Positions 1 through 21,249 of a stretch of DNA of 64,000 nt are shown in pieces. Numbering within the stretch: the stretch's first letter is position 1; every line of letters starts with the position of its first letter. Source of the stretch: Vibrio sp. SCSIO 43135. GTDB taxonomy: Bacteria; Pseudomonadota; Gammaproteobacteria; Enterobacterales; Vibrionaceae. The notes beneath the pieces were generated by a model. That model saw only the letters and a list, made by a program, of their open reading frames with translations. It searched no databases and had not been told where the DNA came from. The position numbers and the translations under genes were made by a program. The stretch is from NCBI RefSeq assembly GCF_023716665.1, contig NZ_CP071859.1, forward strand, positions 2,976,001 to 3,040,000, in the 5' to 3' direction.

Positions 1-1
1 A

Positions 2-607
2 CACGAAGCACCTAAAATGCGCGATGAGCTTTCTGCGATGGCAATGCTTGCAAATGAGAGTGGTGAGTTTGCAGATGGAGAGTCTAAGATCCTAAACAAC
101 TTGCTAGGATTACAGGACATTCCAGTAACTCAAATTATGACTCCAAGGCCTGTTGTGTTTCGTGTTGACGCAGAATCAACCATTAACGAGTTTTTAATAG
201 AGCACCGCGACACGCCATTTTCGCGCCCTTTGGTTTACAGCCAAAGCAAAGACAATATTATCGGCTTTGTGCACCGTCTAGAGCTGTTTAAGCTCCAACA
301 GGGTGGTAGCGGTGAGAAACAACTAGGTGCGGTAATGCGTCCTGTTCATGTGCTATTGAACAACCTAACTCTGCCTAAAGCCTTTGATCAGATGATGACT
401 AACCGCCTTCAACTCGCTATGGTGGTTGATGAATACGGTACCGTTCAGGGTATCCTAACTCTCGAAGACATCTTTGAACATTTGCTAGGTGAAGAGATCG
501 TCGACGAAGCTGATAAAGCAACCGATATGCAAGAACTGGCGTTCGAACGCTGGGAAAAGTGGAAGAAGACCCACGGTGTAATCGAAAGTAGAGACGAAGA
601 AGAATAA
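2..607 (+). CDS. CBS-domain protein, CNNM/CorC-like (3' part only)
   Basis: C-terminal part of a membrane protein of the CNNM/HlyC/CorC type, a family linked to magnesium or divalent-cation transport. The frame is open to the left edge of the window, so the N-terminal membrane (DUF21-type) domain probably lies outside. Counted from the ATG at 17, two CBS modules are visible at roughly residues 35-95 and 103-158, recognisable by 'VTQIMTPRPVVF' and 'MVVDEYGTVQGILTLEDI'; in the family these bind adenine nucleotides. The protein ends soon after the second module in a short charged tail, so the large CorC/HlyC C-terminal domain is absent. A bidirectional terminator follows at once. The family is clear; the substrate is not. 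Confidence 0.85.
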   Translation, partial: HEAPKMRDELSAMAMLANESGEFADGESKILNNLLGLQDIPVTQIMTPRPVVFRVDAESTINEFLIEHRDTPFSRPLVYSQSKDNIIGFVHRLELFKLQQGGSGEKQLGAVMRPVHVLLNNLTLPKAFDQMMTNRLQLAMVVDEYGTVQGILTLEDIFEHLLGEEIVDEADKATDMQELAFERWEKWKKTHGVIESRDEEE

Positions 608-608
608 T

Positions 609-635
609 AAAAGGGGAGCTAACTGCTCCCCTTTT
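609..635. terminator. bidirectional intrinsic terminator
   Basis: Stem AAGGGGAGC/GCTCCCCTT with a short loop, flanked by A-run and T-run, lies between the convergent CBS-protein gene and yjaG and can serve both. Confidence 0.85.
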
Positions 636-640
636 CAATT

Positions 641-1228
641 CTATAATGTGACGCCGATATTGCTGACCGCTTCATCACGTAATTCTTGGCGAAGATCTTT
701 GATTAAATCAATATCTCTTTCCACCGCTTCACGTAGTGGCCTAAAGATCGCCCACTGCACATCCCACTCAGCACAAACAGCTTCATTTGACTTCTGTGTA
801 TCATTAGTCACTTCTTCACCGGTTTGGGCTTCTTCTAGTTGAGCGACCGTCACTACCGATTGTTGACTGACTTTCTGCATGCTTTCGTATAGATCATCTC
901 GATCTAACAAACCATGCAGTAACGTCGACAAACCTACACACGCATCGATAGCTGGGTAAACACCATAGAAGTCGAATTCTTCAGAACTAGGAATAATCTC
1001 TTCCAACTTCTCAAGTTGACGCTCAAAGTTTACTTTGGCGTTCTTTACCGTCAACAGTTCCCAGACACTATCGAGAATATCTCGGTAGATACGTGCTTCT
1101 GCGAATTCTGTATTCTCACAAAACATGGCATAGTTAGGGTACATACGCTCACATAAGCACGCCATAAAGGTAATCTGTTGCCAAGGTTCAAACTTCTCAA
1201 GACGAACCTGAAGAGGATTCTGTAGCAT
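641..1228 (-). CDS. yjaG: YjaG family protein (DUF416)
   Basis: 195-residue soluble protein matching the YjaG/DUF416 family of Gammaproteobacteria, whose biochemical function is not established. The start is the internal ATG giving MLQNPLQVRLEKF, because the family begins there and length then matches the usual ~196 residues; the longer frame upstream overlaps the divergent dehydrogenase leader and looks non-coding. The protein is acidic, rich in Glu and Asp, with no signal peptide or membrane segment. It is transcribed convergently with the CBS-protein gene and divergently from the dehydrogenase at 1299. Family assignment is firm; function is unknown. Confidence 0.85.
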   Translation of the reverse strand: MLQNPLQVRLEKFEPWQQITFMACLCERMYPNYAMFCENTEFAEARIYRDILDSVWELLTVKNAKVNFERQLEKLEEIIPSSEEFDFYGVYPAIDACVGLSTLLHGLLDRDDLYESMQKVSQQSVVTVAQLEEAQTGEEVTNDTQKSNEAVCAEWDVQWAIFRPLREAVERDIDLIKDLRQELRDEAVSNIGVTL

Positions 1229-1298
1229 AGTCACTCGATCGTTGCAGAAAAAGACAGCGGAAGTGTACTTGATAACCAACAGGGAAAAAAGCAAGCGA

Positions 1299-2225
1299 AT
1301 GAATAATTTCTCTCATAAGCTCTATATTCTTACAGAGCAAGACCAAACTTATATCCGCGAGTTAGAAAAGCACGCTCTACCAGACTTAGAGATAACCTCA
1401 GATCGCTCACAAGCTACGATTCTTCTAGCATCTCCTCCTCTCGTAGCAAAGCACCTAGAAGAATTTCCCCAGCTAGAGTGGCTACAATCCGTGTATGCTG
1501 GTATTGACGCTTTAACGAAACCTGAACTGCGTAACGATTACGAACTCACTAATGTAAAAGGGATCTTTGGTCAACAGATCTCCGAATATGTGTTGGGCTA
1601 CACTATTTCGCATTATCGTCATTTCAACACTTATCAAGAGCAGCAAAAGAGTAAACAATGGCAGCCGCACAGCTATTCCTCCCTGCAAGGAAAACAAATG
1701 GTGATATTGGGTACTGGCTCTATTGGCAGCTTTCTAGCGAAAACAGCCAATGCATTTGGAATCAAAACCATCGGTCTTAATCGGACCGGTATTCCTGCCA
1801 AAGATTCTCCATTTGTCGATACCTATCACATACATGAGTTAGCAACAGCACTTACCAATGCAGATATCATCGTAAACACACTTCCTGCGACCAACGACAC
1901 TGTTGGCTTACTTGATCTCGAAAGCCTAAATAGCTGCCATAACGCAATACTGTTCAACGTAGGTAGAGGGCAAACTGTGGATCTGGCCGGGTTGTTAGCC
2001 GCAATCAAGAACCAAAATATTGCACACGCATTTTTGGACGTCTTTAGCAAAGAACCAATAGAAGGTGAATCAGAGCTATGGGATAACGAAAAGATTACTA
2101 TTACACCGCATATTGCAGCGAGTAGCTTCCCTTATCAGGTTGCTGAGCAGTTCAAGGACAACTACCTGCGTTGGCGTGACGGCTTTAAACTCAACAATTT
2201 GGTCGACTTTTCCCGAGGTTACTGA
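1299..2225 (+). CDS. D-2-hydroxyacid dehydrogenase (glyoxylate/hydroxypyruvate reductase-like)
   Basis: 308-residue NAD(P)-dependent oxidoreductase of the D-isomer-specific 2-hydroxyacid dehydrogenase family, which interconverts 2-keto acids and D-2-hydroxy acids in the cytoplasm. The Rossmann motif GTGSIG is at about residues 137-142. Family catalytic residues are visible: Arg in 'NVGRGQ' (~220), Glu in 'FSKEPIEGE' and His in 'TPHIAAS' (~270). The start at 1299 (MNNFSHKL) is preferred over an upstream ATG because the longer N-terminus does not resemble the family and overlaps the divergent gene region. The stop overlaps the next gene's start by one base (TGATG), implying translational coupling. 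Closest in style to GhrA-like reductases; the exact substrate cannot be read from sequence. Confidence 0.88.
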   Translation: MNNFSHKLYILTEQDQTYIRELEKHALPDLEITSDRSQATILLASPPLVAKHLEEFPQLEWLQSVYAGIDALTKPELRNDYELTNVKGIFGQQISEYVLGYTISHYRHFNTYQEQQKSKQWQPHSYSSLQGKQMVILGTGSIGSFLAKTANAFGIKTIGLNRTGIPAKDSPFVDTYHIHELATALTNADIIVNTLPATNDTVGLLDLESLNSCHNAILFNVGRGQTVDLAGLLAAIKNQNIAHAFLDVFSKEPIEGESELWDNEKITITPHIAASSFPYQVAEQFKDNYLRWRDGFKLNNLVDFSRGY

Positions 2226-2818
2226 TGCTTGACCAGTTACTTAGCCAAATACAACAGTGCCAAACCTGTACACACCACTTAGATTTAGGCCCAAATCCAG
2301 TTGTACAAGCGTCAAGTACCTCAAAACTTCTTATCATAGGTCAAGCACCAGGGCTAAAAGTCCATCAAACTTCAATACCATGGAATGACCCAAGCGGTGA
2401 CCGCTTAAGGAACTGGTTACAGTTAGACAAGAGCGACTTCTATGACAGTAGCAAGATCGCTATTGTTCCCATGGGTTTTTGTTACCCAGGGAAAGGCAAA
2501 AGTGGTGATCTTCCACCTAGGCCCGAATGTGCTCCCTTGTGGCATAAGAGATTGCTAGATCTAATGCCACAGGTAGGAATGACACTACTCATCGGGCAAT
2601 ATGCACAAAACTATTATCTCGCAGATAAACCAAGTACTCTGACTGAAACAGTTAGAAACTGGCAGCATTGGGCACCAAAGCAAATACCAATGCCTCACCC
2701 CTCCCCAAGAAATACACTCTGGCTCAAGCGTAACCCTTGGTTCGAACAAGAGGTTGTCCCCTACATAAGGGCATACGTACATCAATACTTAGAAAAGGAC
2801 GAATCTAAGTCACGGTAG
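2225..2818 (+). CDS. uracil-DNA glycosylase superfamily protein
   Basis: 197-residue protein of the uracil-DNA glycosylase superfamily (UDG family 4/5-like fold). The family begins with a Cys pair and a phosphate/uracil-binding loop; here 'CQTCTHH' lies near residues 12-18 and 'IIGQAPGLKVHQT' near 38-50, with 'DPSGDRLRNWL' after it and a C-terminal 'PMPHPSPRNTLWLKRNPWFE' matching the family's HPS region. In family 4 the Cys residues help hold an Fe-S cluster; only two nearby Cys are evident here, so a cluster is uncertain. It is translationally coupled to the dehydrogenase upstream. Related proteins are often annotated only as 'UDG family', and glycosylase activity is inferred. Confidence 0.8.
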   Translation: MLDQLLSQIQQCQTCTHHLDLGPNPVVQASSTSKLLIIGQAPGLKVHQTSIPWNDPSGDRLRNWLQLDKSDFYDSSKIAIVPMGFCYPGKGKSGDLPPRPECAPLWHKRLLDLMPQVGMTLLIGQYAQNYYLADKPSTLTETVRNWQHWAPKQIPMPHPSPRNTLWLKRNPWFEQEVVPYIRAYVHQYLEKDESKSR

Positions 2819-2897
2819 TAGAGCACCGTACCACATAAAACAGATCAACTTCTTCAGAATAGGTCTCTCTATAAGGGAAACCAAGTGCTCGACACTA

Positions 2898-2925
2898 AAA
2901 AGCCCAGTCTTTTGACTGGGCTTTT
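2898..2925. terminator. bidirectional intrinsic terminator
   Basis: Stem AAGCCCAGTC/GACTGGGCTT with loop TTTT and T-runs in both directions. It ends the UDG-family transcript and could act as a second stop for the rRNA operon arriving on the minus strand. Confidence 0.85.
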
Positions 2926-2993
2926 CTACATAGCCTAACCGACAGAGTGACAACTCTATGTTGGTAACTCGCTACTTCTATTTGCTCCAAATA

Positions 2994-3024
2994 CAAAAAG
3001 ACCTCAGCATTCCTGCTGAGGTCT
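2994..3024 (-). terminator. terminator of rRNA operon 1
   Basis: Stem AGACCTCAGCA/TGCTGAGGTCT followed on the minus strand by a T-run, just after tRNA-Asp. It is the first strong U-tract terminator met in the whole three-operon array. Confidence 0.88.
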
Positions 3025-3033
3025 CGAAATAAA

Positions 3034-3110
3034 TGGCGGAGTGGACGGGACTCGAACCCGCGACCCCCGGCGTGACAGGCCGGTATTCTAACCAACTGAA
3101 CTACCACTCC
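3034..3110 (-). tRNA. tRNA-Asp (GTC)
   Basis: 77-nt cloverleaf with acceptor GGAGTGG/CCACTCC, anticodon GTC, T-loop GGTTCGAGTCC and encoded CCA. It is the distal tRNA of rRNA operon 1, after 5S, as in some E. coli rrn operons. Operons 2 and 3 lack it. Confidence 0.97.
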
Positions 3111-3150
3111 GCAGTGGTATCACTCGCCTGAGCAAGTGTCCAAAATTTAA

Positions 3151-3269
3151 AGCCTGGCGATGTCCTACTCTCACATGGGGAAGCCCCACACTACCATCGG
3201 CGCTATTGCGTTTCACTTCTGAGTTCGGCATGGAATCAGGTGGGTCCACAACGCTATGGTCGCCAAGCA
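3151..3269 (-). rRNA. rrf: 5S rRNA, operon 1
   Basis: About 119 nt, beginning TGCTTGGCGACCATAG and ending in the complementary CGCCAGGC. All three 5S copies appear identical. Ends are approximate to a base or two. Confidence 0.96.
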
Positions 3270-3351
3270 AATTCTTAATTCGGAAAGCTGTTTCGTTCTA
3301 CACTACATTCAATGTTCTTATCTGAGTCCATCAAAACCCCTTGGGTGTTGT

Positions 3352-6240
<2,889 letters not shown>

Positions 6241-6594
6241 ATACAACCCGAAGGGGTCTTTACGTATGGCAAACAACCAAGGTGTTGTCTCTCATTATTT
6301 GAATGAGCGAGAGACATTCGATTTTGCCGGACTCAAATATGAATAACTCGAAAGTTATTCCCAAGAACACTTGAATGTGTGTTGGTACCTACATCTCTAA
6401 GAGACATAGGATTTGAGAACTTTTATTTAGATAACAATCAATCAAATTGTTATCTGTCAGCTTTCCAAATTGTTAAAGAGCATGTTTCTCGTTAGAGAAC
6501 ATTTTCTAAAGACTTTCGGAGGCGTCAAAAATCCGAACCATCAGCAATATTTTGTTGTGGTTTGGACAATGAATTTCCAAAAATATTTAGAGAA
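6241..6594 (-). other. 16S-23S spacer of operon 1, tRNA-Val to 23S part
   Basis: No protein gene. On the minus strand it holds a boxA antitermination element (GCTCTTTAACA, 6471-6481), the 23S 5' processing-stem arm just before 6240, and a short inverted repeat around 6433-6453. The boxA-to-23S segment closely matches operons 2 and 3, whereas the part next to tRNA-Val is unique to operon 1. Confidence 0.8.
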
Positions 6595-6670
6595 TGGTGG
6601 GCGATACCGGGCTCGAACCAGTGACCCCCTGCTTGTAAGGCAGGTGCTCTCCCAACTGAGCTAATCGCCC
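6595..6670 (-). tRNA. tRNA-Val (TAC)
   Basis: 76-nt cloverleaf, acceptor GGGCGAT/ATCGCCC, anticodon TAC, encoded CCA. It is the third tRNA in the spacer of operon 1. Confidence 0.97.
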
Positions 6671-6703
6671 ACTAAAAGTTTTAATTCCTTCGTGGAGAAA
6701 GAA

Positions 6704-6779
6704 TGGTGGGTCGTGCAGGATTCGAACCTGCGACCAATTGATTAAAAGTCAACTGCTCTACCAACTGAGCTAACGACCC
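6704..6779 (-). tRNA. tRNA-Lys (TTT)
   Basis: 76-nt cloverleaf, acceptor GGGTCGT/ACGACCC, anticodon loop CTTTTAA with anticodon TTT, encoded CCA. Middle tRNA of the Glu-Lys-Val spacer. Confidence 0.97.
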
Positions 6780-6781
6780 AA

Positions 6782-6857
6782 TGGTATCCCGTAGGGGAGT
6801 CGAACCCCTGTTACCGCCGTGAAAGGGCGGTGTCCTAGGCCTCTAGACGAACGGGAC
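6782..6857 (-). tRNA. tRNA-Glu (TTC)
   Basis: 76-nt cloverleaf, anticodon TTC in 'CCTTTCACG', encoded CCA. First tRNA after 16S in operon 1. Identical to the copy in operon 3, including its flank toward 16S. The terminal acceptor pair is G-T. Confidence 0.97.
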
Positions 6858-6949
6858 ACTAGTGCGAAATGTCTTGGGGGACATCTCTATCTCTTAAACT
6901 TCTTAAACCATATCAATCTGTGTGAACACTCATCGCAATAATCATCGTA

Positions 6950-8501
<1,552 letters not shown>

Positions 8502-8748
8502 AAAGTTTTGTTGAAGCTATAAGCTTCGGCTCAATGAATACTGATTACATTTTCTTTGCTTATAAAAAGCAGAGTAATGTGAATTGACTGTGCCAAGCTG
8601 TCCTTTCAAATAAAAAGACGACTCGTTTGGTCACTCAGTTCATTGATAAATCTTTTGGATTATCATCAACGAGTGCCCACACAGATTGATAGGTTTAAAT
8701 TGTTAAAGAGCTTGGCTTTCAGTGCCTTAGCACCTAAGCAGGACGCGT
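8502..8748 (-). promoter_or_regulatory. 16S leader of operon 1 with boxA
   Basis: Untranslated rRNA leader. On the minus strand it holds boxA GCTCTTTAACA (8701-8711), which recruits the NusB/S10 antitermination complex in enterobacteria, and the 16S RNase III arm (8671-8693). No protein gene. It is nearly identical to the leaders of operons 2 and 3 downstream of boxA. Confidence 0.8.
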
Positions 8749-8776
8749 ATAATACGCTCTCTACTTCGAAAGTCAA
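8749..8776 (-). promoter_or_regulatory. rRNA operon 1 promoter (P2-like)
   Basis: Minus-strand -35 TTGACT (8771-8776), 16-bp spacer and -10 TATTAT (8749-8754), followed by a GC-rich start region. An AT-rich stretch upstream could be an UP element. It is the only promoter seen between the operon 2 5S gene and the operon 1 16S gene. Confidence 0.85.
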
Positions 8777-8836
8777 CATAAAATTCTAAGCTTTTTACTC
8801 AAAACCTTATGTTGACTCGTCTCAATGAGACAAGTC
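8771..8836. repeat. two successive inverted repeats between 5S (operon 2) and the operon 1 promoter
   Basis: An 11-bp perfect inverted repeat AGTCAACATAA (8771-8781) / TTATGTTGACT (8807-8817) includes the -35 hexamer. A second 10-bp hairpin, GACTTGTCTC/GAGACGAGTC on the minus strand (8814-8836, one G-T pair), overlaps it by a few bases. Neither is followed by a clean U-run. Confidence 0.75.
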
Positions 8837-8845
8837 GAGATTTAA

Positions 8846-8964
8846 AGCCTGGCGATGTCCTACTCTCACATGGGGAAGCCCCACACTACCATCGGCGCTA
8901 TTGCGTTTCACTTCTGAGTTCGGCATGGAATCAGGTGGGTCCACAACGCTATGGTCGCCAAGCA
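8846..8964 (-). rRNA. rrf: 5S rRNA, operon 2
   Basis: Second 5S copy, about 119 nt, sequence as in operon 1. No tRNA follows it; the next element is the hairpin and promoter of operon 1. Confidence 0.96.
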
Positions 8965-9051
8965 AATTCTTAATTCGGAAAACTGATTTTAAGCTCTAGT
9001 TATACACATTCAATGTTCTATTTGAGTCCATCAAAACCCCTTGGGTGTTGT

Positions 9052-11941
<2,890 letters not shown>

Positions 11942-12238
11942 ATACAACCCGAAGGGGTCTTTACGTATGGCAAACAACCAAGGTGTTGTCTCTCATTATT
12001 TGAATGAGCGAGAGACATTCGATTTTGCCGGACTCAAATATGAATAACTCGAAAGTTATTCCCAAGAACACTTGAATGTGTGTTGGTACCTACATCTCTA
12101 AGAGACATAGGATTTGAGAACTTTTATTTGAATAACATCAATCAAATGTTATTCGTCAGCTTTCCAAATTGTTAAAGAGCTAATCACTTCAAAGGAAGTA
12201 ACCATTTTTAAAGATTCTTAAGGAAGAACACTTAAAGA
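11942..12238 (-). other. 16S-23S spacer of operon 2
   Basis: No protein gene. Contains boxA GCTCTTTAACA (12170-12180, minus strand) and the 23S 5' processing arm. It leads to the single Ala tRNA. Confidence 0.75.
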
Positions 12239-12314
12239 TGGTGGAGCTATGCGGGATCGAACCGCAGACCTCCTCGCTGCCAGCGAGGCGCTCTCCCAGC
12301 TGAGCTATAGCCCC
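12239..12314 (-). tRNA. tRNA-Ala (GGC)
   Basis: 76-nt cloverleaf, acceptor GGGGCTA/TAGCTCC, anticodon GGC in 'GCTGGCAGC', encoded CCA. Sole spacer tRNA of operon 2. The GGC isoacceptor differs from the TGC isoacceptor of E. coli rrn spacers. Confidence 0.97.
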
Positions 12315-12392
12315 ATCTGGAAAAGTTTTCCTTACTCTTAACTTTTTAAACCATACCAATCTGTGTGAACACTCATCGCAATAATCATCGTA

Positions 12393-13944
<1,552 letters not shown>

Positions 13945-14191
13945 AAAGTTTTGTTGAAGCTATAAGCTTCGGCTCAATGAATACTGATTACATTTTCTTT
14001 GCTTATAAAAAGCAGAGTAATGTGAATTGACTGTGCCAAGCTGTCCTTTCAAATAAAAAGACGACTCGTTTGGTCACTCAGTTCATTGATAAATCTTTTG
14101 GATTATCATCAACGAGTGCCCACACAGATTGATAGGTTTAAATTGTTAAAGAGCTTGGCTTTCAGTGCCTTAGCACCTAAGCAGGACGCGT
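13945..14191 (-). promoter_or_regulatory. 16S leader of operon 2 with boxA
   Basis: Same leader as operon 1, with boxA at 14144-14154 and an RNase III arm. No protein gene. Confidence 0.8.
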
Positions 14192-14219
14192 ATAATACGC
14201 TCTCTACTTCGAAAGTCAA
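14192..14219 (-). promoter_or_regulatory. rRNA operon 2 promoter (P2-like)
   Basis: TTGACT (14214-14219), 16 bp, TATTAT (14192-14197). Identical in layout to the operon 1 promoter, including the overlapping inverted repeats up to 14279. Confidence 0.85.
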
Positions 14220-14279
14220 CATAAAATTCTAAGCTTTTTACTCAAAACCTTATGTTGACTCGTCTCAATGAGACAAGTC
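14214..14279. repeat. two successive inverted repeats between 5S (operon 3) and the operon 2 promoter
   Basis: Exact copy of the 8771-8836 element: an 11-bp inverted repeat that includes the -35 hexamer, followed by a 10-bp hairpin. Confidence 0.75.
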
Positions 14280-14288
14280 GAGATTTAA

Positions 14289-14407
14289 AGCCTGGCGATG
14301 TCCTACTCTCACATGGGGAAGCCCCACACTACCATCGGCGCTATTGCGTTTCACTTCTGAGTTCGGCATGGAATCAGGTGGGTCCACAACGCTATGGTCG
14401 CCAAGCA
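14289..14407 (-). rRNA. rrf: 5S rRNA, operon 3
   Basis: Third 5S copy, about 119 nt, sequence as the other two. Confidence 0.96.
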
Positions 14408-14494
14408 AATTCTTAATTCGGAAAACTGATTTTAAGCTCTAGTTATACACATTCAATGTTCTATTTGAGTCCATCAAAACCCCTTGGGTGTTGT

Positions 14495-17382
<2,888 letters not shown>

Positions 17383-17694
17383 ATACAACCCGAAGGGGTC
17401 TTTACGTATGGCAAACAACCAAGGTGTTGTCTCTCATTATTTGAATGAGCGAGAGACATTCGATTTTGCCGGACTCAAATATGAATAACTCGAAAGTTAT
17501 TCCCAAGAACACTTGAATGTGTGTTGGTACCTACATCTCTAAGAGACATAGGATTTGAGAACTTTTATTTGAATAACATCAATCAAATGTTATTCGTCAG
17601 CTTTCCAAATTGTTAAAGAGCTAATCACTTCAAAGGAAGTAACCATTTTTAAAGATTCTACTTTCTGTTCTAAGGAAAAAAGAACACTTAAAGA
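17383..17694 (-). other. 16S-23S spacer of operon 3
   Basis: No protein gene. Contains boxA GCTCTTTAACA (17611-17621, minus strand) and the 23S 5' processing arm. It matches the operon 2 spacer up to about 17655 and then carries a short extra segment before tRNA-Glu. Confidence 0.75.
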
Positions 17695-17770
17695 TGGTAT
17701 CCCGTAGGGGAGTCGAACCCCTGTTACCGCCGTGAAAGGGCGGTGTCCTAGGCCTCTAGACGAACGGGAC
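17695..17770 (-). tRNA. tRNA-Glu (TTC)
   Basis: 76-nt cloverleaf identical to the operon 1 copy, anticodon TTC, encoded CCA. Sole spacer tRNA of operon 3. Confidence 0.97.
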
Positions 17771-17862
17771 ACTAGTGCGAAATGTCTTGGGGGACATCTC
17801 TATCTCTTAAACTTCTTAAACCATATCAATCTGTGTGAACACTCATCGCAATAATCATCGTA

Positions 17863-19414
<1,552 letters not shown>

Positions 19415-19670
19415 AAAGTTTCGTTGAAGCTATAAGCTTCGGCTCAATGAATACTGATTACATTTTCTTTGCTTATAAAAAGCAGAGTAATGTGAATTGA
19501 CTGTGCCAAGCTGTCCTTTCAAATAAAAAGACGACTCGTTTGGTCACTCAGTTCATTGATAAATCTTTTGGATTATCATCAACGAGTGCCCACACAGATT
19601 GATAGGTTTAAATTGTTAAAGAGCTATTCTAGCTTGACTTGCGCTTAGCGCCCTGTCGCTAGGGGTGCGT
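19415..19670 (-). promoter_or_regulatory. 16S leader of operon 3 with boxA
   Basis: Leader with boxA at 19614-19624 and an RNase III arm. It differs from operons 1 and 2 by one base just before 16S (gttt instead of the tttt form) and by an unrelated segment upstream of boxA. Confidence 0.8.
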
Positions 19671-19698
19671 ATAATACGCTTTGCTTTTTGAGAGTCAA
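19671..19698 (-). promoter_or_regulatory. rRNA operon 3 promoter P2
   Basis: TTGACT (19693-19698), 16 bp, TATTAT (19671-19676) on the minus strand. Same core as the other two operons but with different flanks. Confidence 0.82.
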
Positions 19699-19774
19699 GT
19701 GTTTATTTCACCTTTCTTTTCTCTCTCCCAACCCTTCATGTGACTTCCGTCTCACTCCGTGTCAGTGTGGCGGC

Positions 19775-19802
19775 ATTATAGGGAGGTCTGGAAGGATGAC
19801 AA
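19775..19802 (-). promoter_or_regulatory. rRNA operon 3 promoter P1
   Basis: TTGTCA (19797-19802), 16 bp, TATAAT (19775-19780), then a GC-rich discriminator GCCGCC, typical of stringently controlled rRNA promoters. An A/T-rich tract just upstream (19803-19830) fits an UP element. Operons 1 and 2 have no counterpart. The rest of 19803-19994 shows only AT-rich upstream sequence and no clear gene. Confidence 0.82.
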
Positions 19803-19994
19803 GCCTTTTTTTGAATTATTTTTCTAACCGTTCAAAAAGCCATCAAAACGATGTTTATCGAATAAAATTTCAACATTTGAGACATGTCACACCAATGCGT
19901 TGGAAAAAGTCCAACCATATACGTAAGATTCATGTGTCTAATTTGTTAATGACAGACGTAACTATCTCTATTACTTACAATGTAGTATTCCAAT

Positions 19995-20447
19995 ATGAAC
20001 TCTAATAAATCGACCTTATTGATTGTCGCCCTAGCAGTGTTGGGTGGAATCATCTTCTCGCAGGTAGCGGTTCCCGCTTCCGTAGCATTCGTTATTGGTG
20101 TTTGTGCTTCAGCTTTTATCTTAAAACTTTCCAACAACAGCACGACCACTACTGACTCATCTTCACCTTCAACGAAAACTCTTTATGTCGGCAACTTGCC
20201 ATATAAAGCAAACGAAGCACACGTTCGTGAGCTGTTTGCTAAGCATGGTGAGGTTTTTGCGGTTCGTTTAATGAAAGACAAACGTACTGGAAAAAGAAGA
20301 GGCTTTGGCTTTGTTGTGATGGCCTCTAGTGATGCTAACAACGCGATTGATGCGTTAAACGATCAAGACTATATGCAACGTACTTTAAAAGTGCGTATTG
20401 CTAATGACCCTAAACACCCTGAAGCGGACGACACTGCACAGGGCTAA
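19995..20447 (+). CDS. membrane-anchored RRM RNA-binding protein
   Basis: 150-residue protein with two apparent hydrophobic segments (about residues 7-24 and 27-46), a Ser/Thr-rich linker, then one RNA-recognition motif (about 62-137). RNP2 is 'LYVGNL' and RNP1 is 'RRGFGFVVM', with the aromatic positions that stack on RNA bases retained. A charged tail follows. Bacterial single-RRM proteins usually bind single-stranded RNA in the cytoplasm; here the hydrophobic N-terminus predicts tethering to the inner membrane with the RRM probably on the cytoplasmic side. It is divergent from the rRNA promoters, and its 3' end overlaps convergent murI by 38 bases. No strong ribosome-binding site is visible. 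The RNA target is unknown. Confidence 0.85.
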   Translation: MNSNKSTLLIVALAVLGGIIFSQVAVPASVAFVIGVCASAFILKLSNNSTTTTDSSSPSTKTLYVGNLPYKANEAHVRELFAKHGEVFAVRLMKDKRTGKRRGFGFVVMASSDANNAIDALNDQDYMQRTLKVRIANDPKHPEADDTAQG

Positions 20448-21219
20448 ACCCTAACTGAATTAATGTCGTATTGAGTGCGCTTTCTTGCCAAGGAGGCGCA
20501 CTACAATAAATCTGATGAGCTCCTCGTTTCGAGCCTTCCGCATTTATCCCAAGCAACTCTTTTACCCTTCTTGCAATAGCGTTGCCTGAATCCACCAGCA
20601 AAACTTCTTCGCCAAGAACTTGTTGAATCTCTTCTTTGATTAAAGGGAAATGAGTACAGCCAAGTACTGCGACATCCACTTTGCTTTGAAGCGGGTCCAA
20701 AATAGCGGCCAACTCTTGCAACGATATGGCTTGGCCTCTGAGCTTTTCTTCCGCCATATCGACTAAGCGCGTTGAGCCAATCATTTCTACGCTTTTGTTA
20801 TTAGAGAAGTCTCGTATCAGATCTTGTGTGTACTCTCTTGTAACGGTTGCAGGGGTCGCAATCAACCCCACCGCTTTGCTCGCCAATGACGACGCAGGCT
20901 TAATAGCAGGCACTACCCCTACGACAGGAATCGATAGTTTTGCACGTAAAGTCGGCAGTACAATGGTACTCGCGGTATTGCATGCAATAACAACAAGGTC
21001 AATGTGGTGAGAATCAACAAAGCTCGACACCATCGCGTCCACTCGCTGGATCAATGTGGCCTGCTCTAGCTCACCGTATGGATAGGCTTGGTTATCAAAG
21101 ATATAGGTGTAACTCAGTTGAGGCAGCAACGCTTTAATTTCTTGATATACCGATAGCCCACCCACACCGGAGTCGAAGATAAGTATATTTTTGTTCGCTG
21201 ATTGTTCCACACTGCTCAC
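20410..21219 (-). CDS. murI: glutamate racemase
   Basis: 269-residue glutamate racemase, which converts L- to D-glutamate for peptidoglycan precursor synthesis. The N-terminal '[13 protein letters not shown]' (about 15-27), '[10 protein letters not shown]' with the first catalytic Cys and '[10 protein letters not shown]' with the second catalytic Cys are intact. Length is normal for the family. The murI gene sits beside an rRNA operon in E. coli too (rrnB), and btuB and trmA follow on the other side as they do there. The PP-loop gene precedes it by 30 bases, so they are probably co-transcribed. Confidence 0.96.
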   Translation of the reverse strand: MSSVEQSANKNILIFDSGVGGLSVYQEIKALLPQLSYTYIFDNQAYPYGELEQATLIQRVDAMVSSFVDSHHIDLVVIACNTASTIVLPTLRAKLSIPVVGVVPAIKPASSLASKAVGLIATPATVTREYTQDLIRDFSNNKSVEMIGSTRLVDMAEEKLRGQAISLQELAAILDPLQSKVDVAVLGCTHFPLIKEEIQQVLGEEVLLVDSGNAIARRVKELLGINAEGSKRGAHQIYCSAPPWQESALNTTLIQLGFSPVQCRPLQGV

Positions 21220-21249
21220 CTAAAAATGAAAACTCAGCGATCATACTCA

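Noticed and set aside
19688..20005. 105-codon frame upstream of the RRM gene
   Set aside because: Covers the rRNA P1 promoter and its UP element. Basic, low-complexity translation with no ribosome-binding site.
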